Assembly (NCBI RefSeq): GCF_002750975.1 | Contig: NZ_PEJS01000001.1 | Span: 1,612,001 to 1,676,000, forward strand | Length of the DNA: 64,000 nt | Source: Stenotrophomonas indicatrix | GTDB lineage: Bacteria; Pseudomonadota; Gammaproteobacteria; Xanthomonadales; Xanthomonadaceae | Reading direction: 5' to 3' | Shown: one piece after another, positions 19,883 through 30,500 of the stretch | Layout: each line of letters starts with the position of its first letter | How positions within the stretch are numbered: the first letter of the stretch is position 1 | Program-made: the position numbers and the translations under genes | Notes under the pieces: generated by a model | Told to the model about the DNA's origin: nothing | Seen by the model: only the letters and a program-made list of their open reading frames with translations | The model's database searches: none

Positions 19883-20610
19883 GCGCGCGCCTGACGCTGG
19901 AGATCGCCAGCAATTCGGTGGCTTCGGCGTTGGCCGCGCAGGCCGGTGGCGCAGATCGCATCGAACTGTTCGACAACCTTGCCGAAGGCGGTACCACGCC
20001 GTCGTTTGCCAGCATCGCCATCGCCCGCGAGCGCCTGGCAATTCCGTTGTTCGTGCTGGTGCGGCCGCGTCCAGGTGATTTCCACTACGACGCGCTGGAA
20101 ACCGAGCTGATGCTGCGCGACATCGCCCAGTGCCGCGCGCTGGGCTGCGAGGGCGTGGTGATCGGTGCGCTGGATGCGCAGGGCGATATCGACCTGCCGC
20201 TGTGCCGCGAACTGCTGCGCGCGGCCGGCCCGTTGCAGGTGACCTTCCACCGTGCCTTCGATGCCGCGCGCGATCTGCCGGCGGCGCTGGAGCAGGTGAT
20301 CGGGCTGGGCTGCCAGCGGGTGCTGACGTCCGGCGGCCAGGCCAGCGCCGACGCCGGTGCCGATGTACTGGCCGCGCTGGTCGCGCAGGCGGCCGGCAGG
20401 ATCAGCGTCATGGCCGGCGCAGGGCTGGGCCCGGGCAACATCGCCGCCGTCGCGCGGAAGACCGGCTGTCTCGAACTGCATGCCTCGGCCAAGGGGCAAC
20501 GACGTTCGTCCATGCAGTTCCAGAACCCGGCCCTGCGCGGGCTGGACCCGGACTGGAGCCAGACAGACACCGCCACGGTGAATGCGCTGCGGAAGGCGCT
20601 CGACGGCTGA
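19879..20610 (+). CDS. cutC: CutC-family TIM-barrel protein
   Basis: 243 residues, CutC family, cytosolic TIM barrel. LEIASNSVASALAAQAGGADRIELFDNL, VLVRPRPGDF, VTFHRAFD and VLTSGG are conserved. The name comes from a copper-sensitivity phenotype in E. coli that was later assigned to the small RNA MicL made from the cutC 3' region, so a copper role is doubtful. The GTG start at 19879 overlaps the glycosylasparaginase stop by four bases, a link that points to a role in glycan use. However, a true copper module begins only 3.5 kb downstream. The actual reaction is unknown. Confidence 0.85.
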   Translation: MSARLTLEIASNSVASALAAQAGGADRIELFDNLAEGGTTPSFASIAIARERLAIPLFVLVRPRPGDFHYDALETELMLRDIAQCRALGCEGVVIGALDAQGDIDLPLCRELLRAAGPLQVTFHRAFDAARDLPAALEQVIGLGCQRVLTSGGQASADAGADVLAALVAQAAGRISVMAGAGLGPGNIAAVARKTGCLELHASAKGQRRSSMQFQNPALRGLDPDWSQTDTATVNALRKALDG

Positions 20611-20618
20611 GCGAATCC

Positions 20619-20698
20619 GCCGGGCATGGCCCGGCACTACCGGGGCGGGTCCGCACCGCGATGGGTGCATGCGCGGTAGCGCCGGGCCATGCCCGGCG
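20619..20698. repeat. two SMAG palindromes after cutC
   Basis: 20619-20640 (minus) and 20676-20698 (plus) are headed by GTAG with stems CGCCGGG-CCATG-CCCGGCG type. They form an inverted pair 35 bases apart, probably the 3' end of the glk-cutC transcript. Confidence 0.8.
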
Positions 20699-20890
20699 AA
20701 CGCGCAAACCCGATCACGGACAAAACCGTTCTGCGCGCGACTGTCGCGATCGCGTCATCGACATCTGTGCTGCTTCCATAACGATGTCGTGCAACCCATT
20801 GATTCATCTGCAGCCCAACAGGCAACAATGACGCGTGTCGCGTGGATGCTGCGCCGCCGCATGCTGGGCGTGGTTCAGCTGTGCTTTAGT
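20699..20890. other. non-coding upstream region of TonB receptor
   Basis: About 190 bases between the GTAG palindromes and the operator pair. No convincing gene or strong hairpin was seen. Short ORFs here have no family resemblance. It probably carries the promoter and upstream control sites of the receptor gene. Confidence 0.4.
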
Positions 20891-20940
20891 TTGGATCGAT
20901 CCACAGGGGAGGGCGGTCGAATCGAGATGGATCGATTCAA
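20891..20940 (+). promoter_or_regulatory. paired LacI-type operators upstream of TonB receptor
   Basis: TTGGATCGATCCAC (20891-20904) and ATGGATCGATTCAA (20927-20940) are two copies of the ATCGAT-centred 14-mer with centres 36 bp apart. The second ends 51 bases before the receptor start. Two sites at this distance could be bridged or bound cooperatively by one LacI-family regulator. Confidence 0.65.
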
Positions 20941-20991
20941 CGCCCGGGATCGCCATCCGACCGCGCGTCCACCATCCAAGAGCAACCGCCC

Positions 20992-23949
20992 ATGGCTCAG
21001 TCCGTCCGCAACCGCCGTCATCTGCTGTCCCACGCCCTCGCCCTGGCCCTGCTGCCGTTTGCCGCTGGCGCACAGGAAGCGGCCCCGTCGCCCACCAAGG
21101 ATCTTGATGCGGTCACCGTCACCGGTTCGCGCATCAAGCGTGCCAGCGTCGAGGGCCCGGCCCCGGTCAACGTGATCAGCGCCGCACAGATCCAGAAGGA
21201 AGGCTTCGTCACCGTCTACGACGCACTGAAGACCCTGACCGAGGCGACCGGCACGGTCGAGGCGGCGTCGCAGTGGGGCTCGCACACCCCCAACGCGAGC
21301 GGCCTGAACCTGCGAGGCATGGGCCCCAACCGCAGCCTGCTGCTGGTCAATGGCCGTCGCGTGGCCGACTATCCGCTGCCCTATGGCGGCGAGACCAATT
21401 TCTCCAACTACAGCAACATTCCGGCGGCGGCGGTCGAACGCATCGAAGTGCTGACTGGCGGCGCTTCGGCGATCTACGGTTCAGACGCCATCGCCGGCGT
21501 GGTCAACGTCATCCTCAAGACCAACTACGACGGCGACGAAGTGCGCGTGCGCGGCGGCACCTCCACCGAAGGCGGGCGTGATACCTGGGATCTGTCCTGG
21601 GCGGGCGGCAAGACCGGCGACAACTGGAGCGTGACCTACGCCCTGCAGTACACCAAGCGCGATCCGCTGTTCGGCCGTGACCGGCCGCAGATGGACGACG
21701 CCGACGATGCGCTGTACCCGTCCTGGAACATGGAGCAGCGCAAGGTCGGCTTCCGTCCCACCGCTGGCCTGGCGTTGATCGACCCCAGCAACGGCCAGCG
21801 CCTGGCGCCGCCGGACGGCACCTGCGAGAAATTCGCTGGCGAGTACTACACCGCCGACCGCCTGGTCTACAACTACAACGCCAATACGGTGAGCAACACC
21901 GGCCGCCTCTGCGGCATGAGCGCCGACTACGCCAACTGGCTGTTGACGGGCGGCTCGGAGAACCTGTCGGGCAACCTGTATGCCACCTTCGATTTCGGCA
22001 ACGATCTGCAGGCCTGGAGCAACCTGGCGGTATACCGTTCCGAAGCGATCTGGGGCACCAATCCGCCGAGCGTGTCGCTGATCGACGATGCCAACGGTTA
22101 CTACTGGGATGCCAACCGCAATCGCCCGGTGCTCGGCGTGCGCCAGTTCACCCCGAACGAAGTCGGTGGCCTGGACACGCTGCGCAATACCAACCGCGAG
22201 TTGTCGTGGGATATCAGCGCAGGCCTGCGCGGGCGCCTGGCCGATCGCTTCGACTGGAGCGCCACGGTCGGCCGTTCCTACTACCGCGTCGAGGAGCGGC
22301 AGAACGTGGTCGACGAGCAGAAGTCGTACGACTTCTTCCTCGGCCCACGGCTGGGCACCACCGGCGATGGCGAGGCGATCTACGCCTTGAACGAGTCGCG
22401 CTGGTGGAACCCGATCACCCCGGACCAGTACTGGCAGATGGGCACGGTAGCGAAGAACCGGGCGTCGTCCTACGTCAACCAGGCCTCGGCCGACATCACC
22501 GGTGAACTGTTCCAGGGCTGGGCCGGGCCGATCTCGTTCGCCGCGGTGGCCGAAGTGGCCAAGCAGGGCTATCACCTCAGCCCGGACCCGCGCGCGGGCA
22601 TCGATTTCGATCTGCAGAACGTCGATCGCGGCGGTGGCGAGCGTACCCGCTACTCGGCCGGTGTCGAATTCAAGATCCCGTTGGCCGACAGCCTGATCGC
22701 CACCGCGGCGGCACGCTACGACCGATACGGCAGCTACAAGGCCGACGGCGGCGGCGAAGCGCTGGATATCGGCAGCCAGAAGGAAACCACCTGGAACGCC
22801 GGCCTGGAATGGCGGCCGTTCGAGTCGCTGCTGGTGCGCGGTTCCTACGCGACCAGCTTCCACGCGCCGGACATGCACTACCTGCTGGGCCAGGCCAGCA
22901 GTTCCGAAGTGCTGACCTACGACCGCCTGCGCTGCATCGAGAGCGGCGCTTATCTGGTCAACAACTGCGGCGTGGGCAATACCGATGTCTGGTACGCGTT
23001 CGATGTGAACCGCCGGGGTACGCCGCTGCTGCGCTCGGAAACCGGCGATTCGTGGACGGTCGGTTTCGTGTGGGACGTGCTGCCGAACCTGTCGATGAGC
23101 GCTGACTACTGGGCGATCAAGCTGGAAGACATGATCGTCGACGTCGGTGCCGACGAAGTGCTGGCCAGCGAAGCTGGCTGCCTGACCGGCAAGAACATGG
23201 ACGGCACGCCGTGGGCGAACCCGGCGGGTGAGGCTTACTGCGCTGGCATCCTGGCCCGGGTGAACCGTGACAGCAGCGGCCGGCTGGTGTCGATCGAGCG
23301 CGGGCCGTTCAACCTGGCCAGCCGCGAAGTGCGCGGCATCGACCTGAGCGCGCGCTACCGGCTGGAGACGGCCGCATGGGGCAGCTTCCAGCTGGGGGTG
23401 AACTACACCAACCAGATTTCGACGAAAGAACAGCGTTACGCCAACGATCCGAACCCTGAGCGTCGCGACCGTGACCTGCGCAGCAAGCTGCGCGCCAGCC
23501 TGGCGTGGCAGGGTGGCAACTGGAATGCGAACGTGTATGCCGACCGCATCGGCTCGGTGCCGGGCGTGCGCTACCACTGGGGCACCGACCGCCTGGACAA
23601 CCCCGGTGGCTGCCTGCCGTTCGCCGATGGCTACGTGCCCAGCGACAGCCCGTCGCTGAACTGCCTGGAGCCTGCCACGCGCCCGGATGGATCGGCCAAT
23701 CCGAACCCGAATGCGGGGCAGCAGACGGCGCGCTACTACGGGCGGGTGGGGCCGTTCATTACCTGGAACTTCAACGTCGGCTACCAGGTGACCGAGTTCA
23801 TGAAGGTCAATCTGTACGTGAACAACGCTTTCAATGCGACCAGCTGGAACCACAAGGACCCGTACAAGGTCGACTACGATTTCGCCCCGACCCGCCTGCT
23901 GGGTGCGGTGGGACGCGAGTTCGCGCTGGAGTATGTGTTCACGTTCTGA
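20992..23949 (+). CDS. TonB-dependent outer-membrane receptor (first of two)
   Basis: 985 residues. Signal peptide to about residue 28 (AGAQE), then a plug domain (about 40-190: VTVTGSRIKRASVEGPAPVN, RGMGPNRSLLLVNGRRV, AVERIEVLTGGASAIYGSDA), then a 22-strand barrel ending in a C-terminal aromatic residue (EYVFTF), as needed for outer-membrane insertion. It takes up large substrates using TonB energy. Two LacI-type operators lie upstream, and the glycan genes on both sides suggest oligosaccharides as cargo; this is inference. It follows the glk-cutC group with a separate promoter. Confidence 0.92.
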   Translation: MAQSVRNRRHLLSHALALALLPFAAGAQEAAPSPTKDLDAVTVTGSRIKRASVEGPAPVNVISAAQIQKEGFVTVYDALKTLTEATGTVEAASQWGSHTPNASGLNLRGMGPNRSLLLVNGRRVADYPLPYGGETNFSNYSNIPAAAVERIEVLTGGASAIYGSDAIAGVVNVILKTNYDGDEVRVRGGTSTEGGRDTWDLSWAGGKTGDNWSVTYALQYTKRDPLFGRDRPQMDDADDALYPSWNMEQRKVGFRPTAGLALIDPSNGQRLAPPDGTCEKFAGEYYTADRLVYNYNANTVSNTGRLCGMSADYANWLLTGGSENLSGNLYATFDFGNDLQAWSNLAVYRSEAIWGTNPPSVSLIDDANGYYWDANRNRPVLGVRQFTPNEVGGLDTLRNTNRELSWDISAGLRGRLADRFDWSATVGRSYYRVEERQNVVDEQKSYDFFLGPRLGTTGDGEAIYALNESRWWNPITPDQYWQMGTVAKNRASSYVNQASADITGELFQGWAGPISFAAVAEVAKQGYHLSPDPRAGIDFDLQNVDRGGGERTRYSAGVEFKIPLADSLIATAAARYDRYGSYKADGGGEALDIGSQKETTWNAGLEWRPFESLLVRGSYATSFHAPDMHYLLGQASSSEVLTYDRLRCIESGAYLVNNCGVGNTDVWYAFDVNRRGTPLLRSETGDSWTVGFVWDVLPNLSMSADYWAIKLEDMIVDVGADEVLASEAGCLTGKNMDGTPWANPAGEAYCAGILARVNRDSSGRLVSIERGPFNLASREVRGIDLSARYRLETAAWGSFQLGVNYTNQISTKEQRYANDPNPERRDRDLRSKLRASLAWQGGNWNANVYADRIGSVPGVRYHWGTDRLDNPGGCLPFADGYVPSDSPSLNCLEPATRPDGSANPNPNAGQQTARYYGRVGPFITWNFNVGYQVTEFMKVNLYVNNAFNATSWNHKDPYKVDYDFAPTRLLGAVGREFALEYVFTF

Positions 23950-23956
23950 GGGAGGT

Positions 23957-24002
23957 GGCGCCGGGCATGGCCCGGCGCCTGCCACGCATGGCGTGGCTCT
24001 AC
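23957..24002. repeat. hairpin and SMAG palindrome after TonB receptor
   Basis: A perfect GC hairpin at 23957-23979 (GGCGCCGGG/CCCGGCGCC arms) is followed at once by a minus-oriented GTAG element at 23981-24002 (GTAGAGCCACGCC...). Together they probably end the receptor transcript ahead of the copper promoter. Confidence 0.7.
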
Positions 24003-24039
24003 TGTGGCTTTGATGGAACATTGGCGGGGTGGAGTGGAT

Positions 24040-24070
24040 TTGACCTTCCCACGATGGCAAGGTCTAGGCT
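24040..24070 (+). promoter_or_regulatory. CueR-type promoter of copA
   Basis: -35 TTGACC (24040-24045) and -10 TAGGCT (24065-24070) are separated by 19 bp, the over-long spacer typical of MerR-family promoters. The spacer holds the dyad ACCTTCCC (24043-24050) / GGCAAGGT (24056-24063). CueR with copper or silver would activate it. Confidence 0.88.
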
Positions 24071-24108
24071 GGTCACCATCCTCCAGATGGAACCAGGGAA
24101 ACCAGGCC

Positions 24109-26610
24109 ATGAGCACCTCCAGCCCCACAGCCGTCCACGAGACGGCTTCCACCATCAGCCTGCCGATCGAAGGCATGACCTGCGCCAGCTGTGTTGGCCG
24201 CGTTGAAGCGGCCCTGGCCAAGGTCGAGGGGGTCGCCAGCGTGTCGGTCAACCTGGCCACCGAGCGCGCAGACATCCGTTCCTCTGGTCCGGTCGACCGC
24301 GATGCGCTGATCCAGGCAGTAGAGAAGGTGGGCTACGAAGTACCCGCCGCGACCACCGAACTGGCCGTGGAAGGGATGACCTGCGCGTCCTGCGTCGGCC
24401 GCGTGGAGCGCGCGCTGTTGGCGGTGCCGGGCGTCAGCCACGCCAGCGTCAATCTGGCCACCGAGCGTGCGACCGTGCGCGGCGTTGCCGGCATCGATGC
24501 ACTGGTGGCGGCGATCGACAAGGTTGGATATGCGGCACGCGCGATCGATGGCGGTACCCAGGTCGACGAGGAAGCGGCGGAAAAGAAGGATGCCGAGCGG
24601 GTGGCGCTGAAGCGCGACCTGATCCTGGCCAGCGTGCTGGCGGCCCCGGTGTTCGTATTGGAAATGGGCTCGCACCTGATCCCCGGCATGCACCATTGGG
24701 TGATGTCCACGATCGGCATGCAGGCCAGCTGGTACCTGCAGTTCGTGCTGACCACGCTGGTCCTGGCCATTCCCGGCCGGCGTTTCTACCAGAAGGGCTT
24801 CCCGGCGCTGCTGCGCCTGGCGCCCGACATGAACTCGCTGGTGGCGGTGGGTACCGCGGCGGCGTTCGGTTATTCGGTGGTGGCCACCTTCATCCCGCGC
24901 CTGCTGCCGGCGGGCACGGTGAATGTCTACTACGAAGCGGCGGCGGTGATCGTCGCGCTGATCCTGCTCGGCCGGTTCCTGGAGGTGCGCGCGAAAGGCC
25001 GCACCTCGGAGGCGATCAAGCGCCTGGTCAACCTGCAGGCCAAGGTGGCGCACGTCAGCCGCGAAGGGCGCATCGTCGATATCCCGATCAACGAGGTGCT
25101 GCTGGGCGACCTGCTGGAAGTGCGTCCGGGCGAGCGCGTGCCGGTGGATGGTGAGGTGGCCGAAGGTCGCAGCTACGTCGACGAATCGATGATCACCGGC
25201 GAGCCGATCCCGGTGGAGAAGTCGGCCGGCAGCAGCGTGGTCGGCGGCACCGTCAACCAGAAGGGTGCGCTGACCCTGCGTGCGACGGCGGTAGGTGGGC
25301 AGACCATGCTGGCGCAGATCATCCGTCTGGTTGAACAGGCACAGGGTTCCAAGCTGCCCATCCAGGCCGTGGTCGACAAGGTGACGCTGTGGTTCGTGCC
25401 GGCGGTGATGCTGGCGGCGTTGGCCACCTTCCTGGTGTGGCTGATCTTCGGGCCGTCGCCGGCGCTGACCTTCGCGTTGGTCAACGCGGTGGCCGTGCTG
25501 ATCATCGCCTGCCCATGCGCGATGGGGCTGGCGACGCCGACCTCGATCATGGTCGGCACCGGCCGTGGTGCCGAGATGGGCGTGCTGTTCCGCAAGGGCG
25601 AGGCGCTGCAGCTGTTGAAGGACGCCAAGGTGGTGGCGGTGGACAAGACCGGTACCTTGACCGAAGGTCGCCCGCTGCTGACCGACCTGGAGATCGCCGA
25701 CGACTTCGATCGTGCGCAGGTACTGGCGCGGGTGGCCGCGGTGGAGTCGCGCTCGGAGCATCCGATCGCCCGCGCCATTGTCGAGGCGGCGACGGAGGAG
25801 GGCATCGCGTTGCCGGCGATGATTGATTTCGAGTCGGTGACCGGCATGGGCGTGCGTGCCAGCGTCGACGGTGCGCGGGTGGAAGTGGGTGCTGATCGCT
25901 TCATGCGTTCGCTGGGCGTGGACATCGGCATGTTCGCTGCGCTGGCCGACCGCCTCGGCAACGAAGGAAAGTCGCCGCTGTATGCCGCCATCGATGGCCG
26001 CCTGGCGGCGATCATCGCCGTCTCCGATCCGATCAAGCCGAGTACGCCGGCCGCCATTGCCGCCCTGCACCAGCTGGGTCTGAAGGTGGCCATGATTACC
26101 GGTGACAACGCCGCCACCGCGCAGGCCATCGCCCGCCAGCTCGGCATCGATGAAGTGGTGGCCGAGGTGTTGCCCGAAGGCAAGGTGGAGGCGGTGCGCC
26201 GGTTGAAGGCGGCCTACGGGCAGATTGCGTTCGTCGGTGATGGCATCAACGATGCGCCTGCGCTGGCCGAAGCTGATGTGGGCCTGGCCATCGGCACCGG
26301 CACCGACGTCGCGGTGGAGTCGGCCGACGTGGTGCTGATGTCCGGCAACCTGCAGGGCGTGCCCAATGCCATCGCGCTGTCGAAGGCGACCATCGGCAAC
26401 ATCCGCCAGAACCTGTTCTGGGCCTTCGCCTACAACACCGCGTTGATTCCGGTCGCGGCGGGTGCGCTGTACCCGGTATGGGGCGTGCTGCTGTCGCCGG
26501 TGTTCGCCGCCGGTGCCATGGCCCTGTCCAGCGTGTTCGTGCTCGGCAATGCGCTGCGCCTGCGGCGCTTCCAGGCGCCGATGGTCGAGGCGTCCCATGC
26601 GGCCCAGTAA
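24109..26610 (+). CDS. copA: copper-exporting P1B-type ATPase
   Basis: 833 residues from ATG 24109. Two N-terminal heavy-metal domains each carry [10 protein letters not shown] (about residues 20 and 88). Eight membrane helices follow, with the transport motif ACPCAMG, the phosphorylation site DKTGTLTEG, the actuator motif TGEP and the hinge [10 protein letters not shown]. It pumps Cu(I) or Ag(I) out of the cytosol. The start is fixed by the CueR promoter just upstream: the longer in-frame form from 24004 would span the promoter. cueR follows 12 bases later in the same direction. Confidence 0.95.
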   Translation: MSTSSPTAVHETASTISLPIEGMTCASCVGRVEAALAKVEGVASVSVNLATERADIRSSGPVDRDALIQAVEKVGYEVPAATTELAVEGMTCASCVGRVERALLAVPGVSHASVNLATERATVRGVAGIDALVAAIDKVGYAARAIDGGTQVDEEAAEKKDAERVALKRDLILASVLAAPVFVLEMGSHLIPGMHHWVMSTIGMQASWYLQFVLTTLVLAIPGRRFYQKGFPALLRLAPDMNSLVAVGTAAAFGYSVVATFIPRLLPAGTVNVYYEAAAVIVALILLGRFLEVRAKGRTSEAIKRLVNLQAKVAHVSREGRIVDIPINEVLLGDLLEVRPGERVPVDGEVAEGRSYVDESMITGEPIPVEKSAGSSVVGGTVNQKGALTLRATAVGGQTMLAQIIRLVEQAQGSKLPIQAVVDKVTLWFVPAVMLAALATFLVWLIFGPSPALTFALVNAVAVLIIACPCAMGLATPTSIMVGTGRGAEMGVLFRKGEALQLLKDAKVVAVDKTGTLTEGRPLLTDLEIADDFDRAQVLARVAAVESRSEHPIARAIVEAATEEGIALPAMIDFESVTGMGVRASVDGARVEVGADRFMRSLGVDIGMFAALADRLGNEGKSPLYAAIDGRLAAIIAVSDPIKPSTPAAIAALHQLGLKVAMITGDNAATAQAIARQLGIDEVVAEVLPEGKVEAVRRLKAAYGQIAFVGDGINDAPALAEADVGLAIGTGTDVAVESADVVLMSGNLQGVPNAIALSKATIGNIRQNLFWAFAYNTALIPVAAGALYPVWGVLLSPVFAAGAMALSSVFVLGNALRLRRFQAPMVEASHAAQ

Positions 26611-26622
26611 AGGAGTGATGGC

Positions 26623-27075
26623 ATGAACATCGGTGAAGCATCGAAGGCATCCAGCGTGTCGGCCAAGATGATCCGCTACTACGAGCAGATCGGCCTGATT
26701 CCGCCAGCTGACCGTACCGGCGCGGGTTATCGCGCCTATTCGCAGGCCGACGTGCACCGGCTGCGTTTCATCCGTCGCGCGCGTGATCTCGGCTTTTCGG
26801 TGGCCGAGATCACCGACCTGCTGGGCCTGTGGAACGACACCTCGCGGCACAGCGCCGACGTCAAGCGCCTGGCCGAGCAGCACATCGATGATCTGGAACA
26901 GCGCATCGAGAACATGCGGCAGATGGCCGATACGCTGAAATCACTGATCAGCTGCTGCGCCGGCGATGATCGTCCCGAGTGCCCGATCCTGCAGCGGCTG
27001 GGCGAAGGCGAGGAGGGCGCTGCGCCGGTTGCGGCGCCCACCGGGGCGGTACGCAGGCGCGCGCGCAGGACCTGA
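26623..27075 (+). CDS. cueR: MerR-family copper regulator CueR
   Basis: 150 residues. N-terminal winged helix IGEASKASSVSAKMIRYYEQIGLI, long dimerisation helix, and metal-binding loop SCCAGDDRPECPIL with Cys112 and Cys120, the same spacing as the Cu(I) ligands of E. coli CueR. Cys111 is an extra neighbour. AGGAG (26611-26615) lies seven bases before ATG 26623. It is co-directional with copA, and CueR-type promoters lie before copA and before the divergent copZ, so it probably activates both. Confidence 0.93.
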   Translation: MNIGEASKASSVSAKMIRYYEQIGLIPPADRTGAGYRAYSQADVHRLRFIRRARDLGFSVAEITDLLGLWNDTSRHSADVKRLAEQHIDDLEQRIENMRQMADTLKSLISCCAGDDRPECPILQRLGEGEEGAAPVAAPTGAVRRRARRT

Positions 27076-27086
27076 AGACGACATAC

Positions 27087-27129
27087 GGAAAAGAAAATGC
27101 CCGCCCCGGCAGTTGCACGGGGCGGGCAT
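27087..27129 (-). terminator. terminator of copZ (hairpin shared with cueR end)
   Basis: An 11-bp stem ATGCCCGCCCC (27097-27107) / GGGGCGGGCAT (27119-27129). Read on the minus strand it is followed by TTTTCTTTTCC, a good U-tract, so it ends the copZ transcript. On the plus strand it lacks a U-tract but may still slow cueR transcription. Confidence 0.8.
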
Positions 27130-27152
27130 CGTTCATGCAGTGGCTCAGGCGA

Positions 27153-27347
27153 TCAGGCCGGGCGCGGCGGGAAACCCGCTTCGGTCAGCGCTGCAATGAT
27201 CTGCGCTTCGCTGGCCGAGGTCTGCACCTGCACGCGGCGGCTGGGCGGGTCGGCCGACACCGTCGCCGCCGGGTCGACCAGCTCGATCGCCTTGGTCACG
27301 CTGCGCGCGCAGCCGCCGCAGGTCATGCCTTCCACATGGAATTCCAT
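27153..27347 (-). CDS. copZ: copper chaperone, HMA domain protein
   Basis: 64 residues, a single heavy-metal-associated domain with GMTCGGCARSV, a Cu(I) Cys-x2-Cys site, and the usual fold order ending in LTEAGFPP. It would shuttle copper to CopA in the cytosol. ATG at 27347 is preceded on the minus strand by GGAGCTACAG; an upstream in-frame extension runs through the promoter and is rejected. Convergent with cueR and driven by its own CueR-type promoter. Confidence 0.9.
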   Translation of the reverse strand: MEFHVEGMTCGGCARSVTKAIELVDPAATVSADPPSRRVQVQTSASEAQIIAALTEAGFPPRPA

Positions 27348-27381
27348 CTGTAGCTCCTTCGATGCACTTGGGGGTGGAGGC

Positions 27382-27412
27382 AGTGTGCACCTTGCAACGA
27401 TGGCAGGGTCAA
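27382..27412 (-). promoter_or_regulatory. CueR-type promoter of copZ
   Basis: On the minus strand, TTGACC (27412-27407), a 19-bp spacer, then CACACT (27387-27382). The spacer carries a dyad like that of copA (ACCCTGCC...TGCAAGGT). This mirrors the copA promoter and supports joint control by CueR. Confidence 0.8.
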
Positions 27413-27437
27413 GCGCTCCCGCGGCGCAGGGCCCACG

Positions 27438-27473
27438 AAAAACGGCAGCCACCTGTACCAGCGCGGCTGCCGT
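27438..27473 (-). terminator. intrinsic terminator of the minus-strand TonB receptor
   Basis: A nine-base stem ACGGCAGCC (27442-27450) / GGCTGCCGT (27465-27473). On the minus strand it is followed by a run of five T. It lies 37 bases past the receptor stop and just upstream of the copZ promoter. Confidence 0.8.
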
Positions 27474-27509
27474 GGAGGATCGTCCCCGCCCGCAGGCGGG
27501 GGTAATGCC

Positions 27510-30500
27510 TTAGAACTTCCAGTTCACGCCGAAGTACAGCTGGCGCCCGGCATACAGATTGGACAGCAGGCGGGCCTGGCTGTCATTGCCGATGTAGCTG
27601 CGCAGCTCGGACTTGGTGGCGTTCAGCACTGCCGCGGTCACGGTCCAGTCCGGCGTGAGGTTGTAGGCCACGTTCAGATCCAGCTGGCTGTACGGCTTGG
27701 TGTAGGTGGTCAGGCCGTTGTTGAGCCCGCCCACCACTTCGCCACGACGGTTGTACGAGGCACGGGCCAGGAACTTCTCGTTCTCGTAGAACACGGTGAC
27801 GTTGGCCTGGTTCTTGGCGCTGCCGACCAGCGGCGACGAACCGATCTCTTCGCCATCAAGCACGATCGAGGCCAGGTTGGTGTCGTTGTAGGTGTAGTTG
27901 GCCTGGACACCAAAGCCCATGTCGAAGGTGTACTGGCCATACAGCTCCACGCCCTGCGACACGCCGTCGCGGCCGTTGGCTTCGGTGCTGTACTTCTGCA
28001 CCACCACCGTTTCACCACCGACGGTCATCTGCTGGTCGCGCACGACCGGCACGGTGAAGTTGTCCACGTTCTTGCGGAACAACGCCACGCCTGCAACCGA
28101 ACCCGGCTTGAAATACCACTCCAGGCCAAGGTCGAACTGCACCGCCTTGAACGGCTCCAGTGCCTTGTTGCTGCCCGAGCCGTACCAGCCGGGGGTGTCG
28201 GTGCCGCCAGCGACCCGACGATCATTGCTGTATTCCTGGCTGATGTACTGCAGGCCGCCCGGATAGGCGATGCTGGTGTAGCCCGGGCGCGCGATTACCT
28301 TCGACGCGGCACCGCGCAGCACCAGGTTGTCGGTGATGTCCCAGGCGATGTTGAAGCTCGGCAGGAAGTCCGTATAGGTCTTTTCCAGCGAGCTGAGGGT
28401 ATAGACCTTGTCGCGCACCTGGTTGTCCGGCAGACGCACGAAGCCGCCCTGGCAACGCAGGTTCGGATCGGCAGCCGGGTCATCGCAGCTCATCGGCGCA
28501 CCAGCGGCGTTGTCCACGAAGTAGTCGTTGAAGCGCTCGACCGAATCGCTGGACTGGGCGAACTGCTTGGTGCGCACCACGCGCACGCCGACGTTGCCGC
28601 GCACGCGGTCGGTACGGAAGTTGGCCTGGAAGTAACCCGAGTAGATCTTCTCGTTGACGTCGTAGACGAAGTCTTCCTCGGTACGGTTGTGCGAGCCACC
28701 GTAGGTCTGGTTGAGGTAGTCGATGTAGGCCGGGTAGTTGATGCCGGGGAACACGTTGGCATTGAAGCCACCGGCGATGTTGCTGATCGGGTTGGACAGG
28801 AAGAAGCCCGGCTGCGCATTGCCTGCGGTCGGATCGCAACCGGCCTGGTAACGATTGTTGTCATAGTCGGCCGGGTCCAGGCCCTGGCAGACCCAGTAGG
28901 TGTTGCCGGTATTGCGGTGCACCTGGCCGTCGCGGTACTTGGCGCCGAACTGGATCGAGTCCAGCCAGCCGGCTTCGAACATCTTGGTGACGTCGGCCTG
29001 GAAGTAGTTCTGCTTGACCTCGGTCTGCATCCACGACGAATCGGTGGAGCCGGTATCGACCTCGGCGATGCCGGCCATCAGCTGCTGCTGGATGTCCGGC
29101 GAGACGGTCAGCGACGGCGTGCCGGTCAGGTCCCACGCGGTGTACTGGTTGCCCGCCTGCCACTGGTCACCCACCTTGCGGCGAGGCTTGGCCGACATGC
29201 GGAAATTCATCGACGGGCCACCCTTGGACCAGGTGCGGCCGCCGGTGAAGCTGGCCTTCCACAGCGGGCTGATGTCCCAGTCGACGGTCAGATCGGCCGT
29301 CTGCGAAAGCGCCTTTTCCTTGCTGTAGCCACCGGTCAGCTGCGGAGTGGGGATGGTGCAGTCATCCGGACCCCAGCCACCCGGGGGCAGGCCAGCTGCG
29401 GCGGCCTGGTCTTCGCTGCAGTAATAGGTCTTGCCGGCAAGCTTTTCGTACTGCGCGCCGGTGACGATGCTGCCACTGGGATCGAAGCTCAGCCCGTTGA
29501 GCAGGCGCCCACCGGCCCAGTTGCCATCGCCGTTGTAGCGGGCCAGGTTCCACTCCGGCACCTTCAGCATGTTCTGGGTGTAGTCACCCTGCAGTTCGAA
29601 GCGGAAGTAGTTCGCGGTCAGGGTCAGGTTGTCGATCGGCTTGAACTGGAAAGTCAGCTGGCCGCCCTTGCGCTCGCGCTTCTCTTCCTTCACCGCGAAG
29701 TTCACCGAGGTCGGCATGAAGAATTCGCTGTAGTTCGTGCCGGTCTGGTTGTTGAAACCGGATTGGCCCCACCAGTAGTGGATGCCATCCTGTTCCAGCA
29801 GGTTGCCGTTGGCATCGCGCGCGGTGGTGTTGTTGCCGTACCACTGGTAGTCCTCGGTGCTGGTCTCCATGGTGCGGCTGGTGCGCTTCTGCTGGGTCAC
29901 GCCGACCAGCACGCCGAAGCGCTCGTCCTTGCTGTGCCAGGAATACAGCGCTGACACCTGCGGATCGACGTCGTGGCTGGTATCGGACGAAGTGCCTTCC
30001 AGGTTGACGTAGCCGGAATTGGCCTCCATCTCCAGCGGGCGGCGGGTGTGCAGGATGACCGTGCCGCCGATGCCGCCTTCGTCGATGCGCGCCTCCGGCG
30101 ACTTGAACAGCTCGGCGCTGGACAGCATGTTCGACGGCAGCAGGGTGTAGTTGAACGAACGGGTTGCTTCGTTGTTGGTTTCCGACGAGGCGACGTAGTT
30201 GCCGTTCAACTGGGTCAGGGTCAGGTCGGGCGCGAGGCCGCGCACGCTGACCGACTTGCCTTCGCCACCGCTGCGGGTGATGACCACGCCGGGCACGCGC
30301 TGCAGCGCGTCGGCCACGTTCTTGTCGGGGAACTTGCCAACGTCCTCGGCGGTGATCACTTCGACCACGGCGTTGGCGTCGCGCTTCTGCTGCAGGCTCT
30401 TTTCGATCGCGTAGCGATAGCCGGTGACCTGGACGCTGTCCAGGGTGGTGGCGTCCTGCGTGCCGGTCGTAGCTGACGCCTGCTGGGCGGAAGCGCCAAG

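Noticed and set aside
21481..26883. Two very long minus-strand ORFs opposite the TonB receptor and copA
   Set aside because: Both are reverse-complement shadows of genes with clear domains, with His/Arg/Gln-rich translation.
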